Assembly (NCBI RefSeq): GCF_004346035.1
Contig: NZ_SLZN01000003.1
Span: 177,193 to 241,192 of the forward strand
DNA: 64,000 bases
From: Acidomonas methanolica
GTDB taxonomy: Bacteria; Pseudomonadota; Alphaproteobacteria; Acetobacterales; Acetobacteraceae
Reading direction: 5' to 3'
Below, one piece after another: positions 63,228-64,000 of the stretch; positions within the stretch are counted from its first letter, which is position 1; the number at the start of each line of letters is the position of its first letter. The notes under the pieces were generated by a model. It was not told where the DNA came from, searched no databases, and was given only the letters and a program-made list of their open reading frames with translations. The position numbers and the translations under genes are program-made.

Positions 63228-63898
63228 ATCCGAAATGTACCGCCGAGATAGGTCTCGCGAACACGCCGGTCAGCGACCAGAGTAGAGGCATCGCCCTCGG
63301 CCAACACGTGTCCGTCGAAAATCACATAGGCCCGATCTACGAGCCGAAGCAATTCGAGCGCGCTATGATCGGTTATCAGTACGCCAACTTGACCTTGCGT
63401 CAGGGCGCGGATCAGAGCCGCTATCTCCCCTACATTGACCGGATCAACCCCGGCGAACGGTTCATCCAGCAGTACAAAAGTCGGCTCGCAGGCTATGGAA
63501 ACGGCAATCTCGCATCGCCGACGCTGTCCACCGGACAGTGATCCGATGCGCTCATGGCGAAGGGATTCGAGGCTGAAATCCGTCAATATCCGGTCAATGC
63601 GCTGAGCACGTTCCTTTTTGTTGCCTATGCGCGTTTCCAGAATGACGGTTATCGCCTGCTGCACGGTCATCGTGCGCGGCAGGAAACTCGCTTGCGGCAG
63701 ATAGGTCAATCCGTGCCTCGCGCGCTCGAAAAACGGCAGAGGGGTTATATCTGTGTCGTCAAGAACAATCGTTCCGCAATCGGGTATCACTTCTCCGGTT
63801 ATCATGCGGAATGTGGAGGACTTGCCCGCCCCGTTCGGTCCTAGCAGACCGACAATCTCGCCTCGGCGCACCATCAGGCTGACATCTCGTATGACCAT
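63224..63898 (-). CDS. lptB: LptB-like ABC transporter ATPase
   Basis: A 224-residue ATPase with Walker A LLGPNGAGKSSTF, signature LSGGQRRRCEIA, Walker B PTFVLLDEPFAGVDP and switch ITDHSALELL. The LptB-like feature is the short DVSLMVRRGEIVGLLGPNG and the end ETYLGGTFRI. ATG 63898 gives a protein lacking about the first 12-15 residues of normal LptB. The codons just upstream read NIITKSAEEPNR, which looks like the missing first strand, but no ATG or GTG is present between it and an in-frame TAA at 63941-63943. The true start is uncertain. Confidence 0.85.
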   Translation of the reverse strand: MVIRDVSLMVRRGEIVGLLGPNGAGKSSTFRMITGEVIPDCGTIVLDDTDITPLPFFERARHGLTYLPQASFLPRTMTVQQAITVILETRIGNKKERAQRIDRILTDFSLESLRHERIGSLSGGQRRRCEIAVSIACEPTFVLLDEPFAGVDPVNVGEIAALIRALTQGQVGVLITDHSALELLRLVDRAYVIFDGHVLAEGDASTLVADRRVRETYLGGTFRI

Positions 63899-63940
63899 AC
63901 GATTGGGTTCTTCCGCACTTTTCGTGATGATGTTTTTTGA

Positions 63941-64000
63941 TTATGCGGGCTGAAGGACACGCGCCCTGAGGAGTTCGAAGCCTGCTCTTCCGAACATGGT
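63941..64000 (-). CDS. 3' end of an upstream gene (partial)
   Basis: The frame is open from the right edge and ends at TAA 63941-63943, after FELLRARVLQPA. It is only 20 codons long inside the window, so no product can be assigned. Position suggests it belongs to the lpt unit, for example an LptA or LptC type gene, but this is a guess. Confidence 0.3.
   Translation of the reverse strand, partial: TMFGRAGFELLRARVLQPA

Noticed and set aside
54361..64000. A second copy of the tRNA-Gly 3' end as att-right
   Set aside because: I found no second copy of the T-arm/acceptor sequence by eye in this part. The right end is probably beyond the window.

Overview
The window looks like a chromosomal segment of an acetic acid bacterium (Acetobacteraceae, Alphaproteobacteria); the genus cannot be fixed by eye. 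Clues are the high GC of the core genes, a circularly permuted two-piece tmRNA, pyruvate phosphate dikinase followed by its regulatory kinase, alphaproteobacterial SspB and UPF0262 proteins, the ALAS route to heme, and exported sugar-oxidising proteins at the left edge.

Layout, left to right. 1-6.5 kb: an exported sorbosone-dehydrogenase-like protein (cut by the edge) with an SMP-30-like lactonase, then an alcohol and an aldehyde dehydrogenase, a YoaK-type membrane protein and UPF0262. 6.5-11 kb: ppdK, its regulator, and wrbA. 11-22.9 kb: LysR regulator, TonB-dependent receptor, M28 peptidase, threonine aldolase, an Lrp regulator divergent from putA, a small exported protein and a TetR regulator. 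23-32.5 kb: fba, serB, miaA, ilvB-ilvN-ilvC, a truncated hemoglobin and glgP. 32.6-34 kb: an AT-rich module that resembles a membrane-acting toxin with its immunity protein. 34-39.7 kb: a small ribbon-helix-helix gene, tgt and queA in a 4-nt-overlap operon, a small ORF, a porin, a VOC protein and sspB. 39.8-40.1 kb: tmRNA. 40.2-43.9 kb: a thymidylate/folate operon (thyX, a tiny membrane protein, folP, a folB-folK fusion, folE). 43.9-54.1 kb: exported methyltransferase with an MFS transporter, degenerate EAL protein, pirin, hemA, an MscS channel, and a Trm112/LON-domain/YbbN operon.

From tRNA-Gly (54286) to the right edge the sequence looks like an integrated mobile element. It holds a tyrosine integrase directly downstream of the tRNA with an unusual C-terminal extension, a decayed relaxase fragment, a TonB-dependent receptor of lower GC, a class A acid phosphatase, and an lptB-lptF-lptG set. 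The right end of the element is outside the window.

The most striking signal is 13 perfect copies of a 7-bp repeat (GGTCACG, 57104-57194) between a well-placed ATG with a ribosome binding site (57048) and the receptor reading frame. None of the three frames stops inside the repeat. At 13 copies the ATG frame ends in a 63-residue dead-end peptide. At 12 or 15 copies it would join the receptor frame. This is the expected architecture of a slipped-strand phase-variation switch, seen here in the OFF register.
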